A stretch of DNA of 44,365 nucleotides from a bacterium (GTDB lineage: Bacteria; Cyanobacteriota; Sericytochromatia; S15B-MN24; VGJW01): positions 1 through 44,365 of the forward strand of contig JAJXWQ010000021.1 of assembly GCA_021781555.1 (NCBI GenBank). Reading direction: 5' to 3'. The notes under the pieces were generated by a model. The model did no database searches and was not told the DNA's origin. It was given only the letters and a program-made list of their open reading frames with translations. Below are positions 41,834-44,365 of the stretch, piece by piece. How positions within the stretch are numbered: position 1 is the first letter of the stretch; the number at the start of each line of letters is the position of its first letter. The translations under genes were made by a program, and so were the position numbers.

Positions 41834-41926
41834 TTGAACGGGTCCCTCGGCGCGGTCGCTGCGCTGCGCAACCGGGCCCCGTTTGAGTCCCCAGGCCCGA
41901 TCCATTCGACCCGAGAGCAATCTTAA
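41834..41926 (+). repeat. dispersed three-arm palindromic repeat, locus 10
   Basis: A arm TTGAACGGGTCCC (41834-41846), B arm GGGCCCCGTTTGAG, C module CAGGCCCGATCCATTCGACC then CGAGAGCAATCTTAA. It lacks the TTTTGCAG flank. It lies between two co-directional genes. The 138 bp that follow (41927-42064) are AT-richer and hold a TAGAAT (42018-42023) that may be the -10 of the next gene. Confidence 0.9.
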
Positions 41927-42064
41927 TCGAGATTTACATGTACTGAAGGCGATGTCTCGGCGATTTGAACGGATCATCTCCGTATTCGACCGAGATAACG
42001 GTGAAGTAAGGGTCGGGTAGAATCCAACGAGGTCCGAACTTCCTGCTGAGGCATTGGTAACAAG

Positions 42065-42412
42065 ATGTCGAAACAAATCTCCCTGGCCCCGGGCGAATAT
42101 CTTTTTCATGAGGGGGATAACTCCCGCGAACTCTACATGCTCCTGTCCGGGGAGATCGAGGCCCTGATCGAGGGGCGCGTGATGGAGGTCCACAAAGAGG
42201 CCGGCAGCATCGTGGGGCAGATGAGCTTCCTGCTGTCCCGGCCCCGAGGTGCCAGCATCCGGGTCACCAAGCCGTCGGAATTCATCGTCTTCGAGGATCC
42301 CGAGACCCTCATCGCCGCGCAGCCCCTGGTCCTGCTGCGCATCGCCCAGAACCTGGCGCAGAGGTTCCGGGGACTCGAGAATCGAGTCGTGAACCAGGGC
42401 CTGCTGGCCTGA
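42065..42412 (+). CDS. stand-alone cyclic-nucleotide-binding domain protein
   Basis: 115 aa, consisting only of a cNMP-binding beta-roll (LAPGEYLFHEGDNSRELYML, LSGEIEALIEGR, GSIVGQMSFLL, PRGASIRVTKPSEFI) and a short C-terminal helix. No DNA-binding or enzymatic domain. The phosphate-binding cassette (GQMSFLLSRPRGAS) keeps the Gly and an Arg, so ligand binding is possible. It may act as a cAMP-responsive adaptor in the pathway of the class III cyclase 10 kb away. No strong ribosome-binding site precedes the ATG. Confidence 0.82.
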   Translation: MSKQISLAPGEYLFHEGDNSRELYMLLSGEIEALIEGRVMEVHKEAGSIVGQMSFLLSRPRGASIRVTKPSEFIVFEDPETLIAAQPLVLLRIAQNLAQRFRGLENRVVNQGLLA

Positions 42413-42529
42413 CGGCTGGCACGTTCCCTGCGGCGTCGCTGACGCAGCTGGCGTCGATCTCGGCTTGGCCGGTCAATCCTTTCGAACCAAGAGCCCTCAT
42501 GACGCCTGCGCGGCTTCGCCCCGGCCGGT

Positions 42530-43480
42530 TCAGACGGGGGCGGGCCCGCAGACGGACGCGGGCTTCGGGATGAAGGGAGCGGCCCAGAACGGCTGCGAGT
42601 TGCGTGTCCCGACCAGGTGCTGGGTGGCGGGGTTGAACTGCAAGGAGTAGGTCACCGGAGATCCGGTGGCCGTCGGATCCGTCTTGGCGGTTCCGGTCAG
42701 CGTCACCGAGCCGGAGGCGTTGGTCCCGGCGGTCTCTTCGGTGAACGCGGAGCAGGGCCCCATGCAAGCAAGAACGCTGCCGTGCAGCGTCGTCCCCGTC
42801 TGTGTCAGGTCCCAGACCTCGAAGGGATTGCAGGCGAGTACCGGACCGGGCGAGGGCTCGCTGGACTGGCCGAAGAGCCACGGACCCGTGAGGTTCGTCG
42901 CCGTTACCGATGCCGTGGGCGACCAGACGCTCACCACCGTCGCCGGCGAAGGTGTAGGGTATCCGCCCGGCGGGGCCAAGGGATTGCCACCCGCGGGAGC
43001 CTGCGGGAAGTAGCTCCCCGAGGCGATCACGACCGAATAGGTTCCTGCCGGCAGGACCGCCGGAATCCTGACGGTCGCGGCACCGGGCAAGACGGCAAGC
43101 ATGGGGATGGCGCAGCCGGAGGCCGTGCTTTCCTGGGTCGCGGTGACCTGCCCGGATACCGTGATCGAGTGGGCCGAGACATCGACCGAGGCCTGGAAGG
43201 ACGTTGGAATGGCCGTATCAGAGAAGCCCCAGGACCCGCTGCCGGTGTAAACCCACGCCGTGATCGGAAAGCTGGTGTCGGCCGATACCGTCGCCGGAGC
43301 ATCAAGGTGAAAGATCGGCGCCGGTAGCTGCACCTGGTGCGAGGCGCAGCTACCGTTGGGCGTGGGAGACGGAGTCGGATCGAAGAGGCCCTGCAACCCC
43401 AGGCAGCCGCCGAGTGCGCTCACCACGGCCGCTCCGAACAGCGGGCCGATGGCGGACGATTTCGCACGAAAGCTGGACAT
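42530..43480 (-). CDS. lipoprotein of unknown function
   Basis: 316 aa from the ATG at 43480, which follows AAAGGTAGG; the frame is open 35 codons further but that part is basic and precedes the signal. Signal with lipobox ALGGC (C26), then a PTPSPTPNG linker. The body is beta-rich and Ser/Thr/Pro/Gly-rich (SITVSGQVTATQ, AATVRIPAVLPAGTYSVVIA). The C-terminal 100 residues look like a lipocalin or META-like strand pattern (WDLTQTGTTLHGSVL, SGSVTLTGTAKTD, YSLQFNPATQHLVGT). No family assigned. It is convergent with the cNMP-binding gene. Confidence 0.75.
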   Translation of the reverse strand: MSSFRAKSSAIGPLFGAAVVSALGGCLGLQGLFDPTPSPTPNGSCASHQVQLPAPIFHLDAPATVSADTSFPITAWVYTGSGSWGFSDTAIPTSFQASVDVSAHSITVSGQVTATQESTASGCAIPMLAVLPGAATVRIPAVLPAGTYSVVIASGSYFPQAPAGGNPLAPPGGYPTPSPATVVSVWSPTASVTATNLTGPWLFGQSSEPSPGPVLACNPFEVWDLTQTGTTLHGSVLACMGPCSAFTEETAGTNASGSVTLTGTAKTDPTATGSPVTYSLQFNPATQHLVGTRNSQPFWAAPFIPKPASVCGPAPV

Positions 43481-43596
43481 CAGCGACCTACCTTTCGTCG
43501 CGCTCGGGAAGGGCTCTTTCCGCCGCTGGATGATCCGGATGCCTCGCCTGGATCGCTGGTCCACGGTTTTCCCGGACCATGACAAAAGTCTGCCCG

Positions 43597-43609
43597 ATCA
43601 TAGTTTATA
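43597..43609 (-). promoter_or_regulatory. candidate -10 region of the lipoprotein gene
   Basis: TATAAACTATGAT on the minus strand offers two overlapping -10 hexamers (TATAAA and TATGAT) about 120 bp before the lipoprotein start, in an AT-rich patch. No clear -35. The rest of 43481-43735 shows no gene. Confidence 0.35.
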
Positions 43610-43735
43610 ACACAGGCTTGCGATCGGGCGTCGGCTCCGGCGCCCGGCCAAGTTCGCAGGGCCCCGGGGCTGGCCTGGTGGCGCGCGGAGAGCTCCGGCT
43701 TCGTGGCGCCGGTCGACCACGACGGCTCGCGCCGA

Positions 43736-44365
43736 TCAGTCGTTTGGAATCCCGTCCACCAGCGAAGGCTCGGCATGATCGAGGGACCGGTCTTGCGCCC
43801 TGAGAGCCAGCCCCGCCGAGGATCCGGAGCTTCGCCGCCCGTTTCGCTCGGTCAGGCTCACGTAGCCCACCAGAATCACGATCAGGACCGTCAGTATCAG
43901 GCTGATCGGGCCGCGACCGTATCCCAGGCCACCGTAGGAGTGCGGCATTCCGAACCAGTCTGCAAACGAAGCGCCGAGAGGACGTGTCATCACGTACGCA
44001 AACCAGAAGGCAAAGACATCGTTCGCCTTGAACACCCCATACAGGAATCCGGGCAAGGCGAAGAGGACCGTGAACAAGAGGCCCGAAGCCAGATAGCCCA
44101 GATGCAAGGTCGACGCCGTCATGTCGCCCGTTGCCGTTCCCAGGGCGAAGGTCGCCAGCACGGTCGCCCAGTAGAACAGTTCCCGGCGTCGGTTCCGGAT
44201 ACTGTGAATGTCCAGCGTCTTCTCGGAACGGAACCACAGGCTGAAGACTGCGACGAGGACGATGGCGAAGACGAGGGCCACGATGAGCCAGTAGACCGCC
44301 GCCCGGGCGTGGCGGGCTATCACGCGGCCCCCCACTCCCCGGGCGGGAGCTCCAGGTGCGGCAGG
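43736..44365 (-). CDS. COG4705-like membrane protein (partial, 5' end outside window)
   Basis: About 210 residues visible; the frame is open through the window edge, so the N-terminal part is missing. Five membrane helices. The conserved pattern is clear: RRELFYWATVLATFALGTATGD, LGYLASGLLFTVLFALPGF, FWFAYVMTRPLGASFADWFG, GGLGYGRGPISLILTVLIVI. These repeats characterise COG4705 proteins (uncharacterised membrane-anchored). Family role unknown. The C-terminal tail is hydrophilic. Confidence 0.8.
   Translation of the reverse strand, partial: PAAPGAPARGVGGRVIARHARAAVYWLIVALVFAIVLVAVFSLWFRSEKTLDIHSIRNRRRELFYWATVLATFALGTATGDMTASTLHLGYLASGLLFTVLFALPGFLYGVFKANDVFAFWFAYVMTRPLGASFADWFGMPHSYGGLGYGRGPISLILTVLIVILVGYVSLTERNGRRSSGSSAGLALRAQDRSLDHAEPSLVDGIPND

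Overview
The window is a gene-dense, high-GC (about two-thirds G+C by eye) bacterial chromosome segment with no phage, IS or CRISPR signature. A DAP-type MurE (DNPR motif), several lipoproteins, a VKOR-thioredoxin fusion of the kind known from cyanobacteria, a bacterial RNase P RNA, and about 28 hand-counted copies of GCGATCGC (the cyanobacterial HIP1 octamer, roughly 15 times chance) together suggest a didermic, cyanobacteria-related lineage. An intact dcw block and no visible photosynthesis genes would fit a deep-branching, non-photosynthetic relative. That placement is inference.

Layout. 0.1-6 kb: miaB; on the other strand a UTP-sugar-1-phosphate uridylyltransferase translationally coupled to a radical SAM/SPASM enzyme; VKOR-Trx; an EamA transporter. 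6-9.7 kb: a DrrA/DrrB-type ABC exporter under a promoter with a 14-bp palindromic operator, and a lipoprotein with a long Pro-Arg-Glu tandem repeat. 9.9-19.8 kb: the dcw block, all on the minus strand in the order rsmH-ftsL-ftsI-murE-murF-mraY-murD-ftsW, directly downstream of rnpB and its terminator. 20.7-25.5 kb: a small membrane-protein gene with a good promoter and a LexA-like box, a large Ser/Thr/Ala-rich protein with a duplicated domain, a TPR-like protein, a possible lipid-binding-like protein and an Amidase_2 enzyme. 25.6-34.3 kb: lipoproteins, an HD phosphohydrolase, a TauE/SafE-DUF1634 pair, a very large class III adenylate cyclase with AAA and TPR regions, and a cyclic-nucleotide-binding protein without a DNA-binding domain. 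34.4-44.4 kb: a Sco-like protein lacking every copper ligand, a membrane GT2, a NicO-like transporter-PAP2-Fur operon, a peptidoglycan hydrolase, small unknowns, a second cNMP-binding-only protein, a lipoprotein, and a COG4705-like membrane protein cut by the window edge.

The most unusual signal is a family of dispersed palindromic repeats at ten loci, always between genes. The full element is about 105 bp and has three related arms (A, B, C) that could form mutually exclusive hairpins. Its A-B half is also amplified in exact 60-bp steps at three places. In three cases the outer end of the element supplies the stop codon of the adjoining gene. I do not recognise this family.
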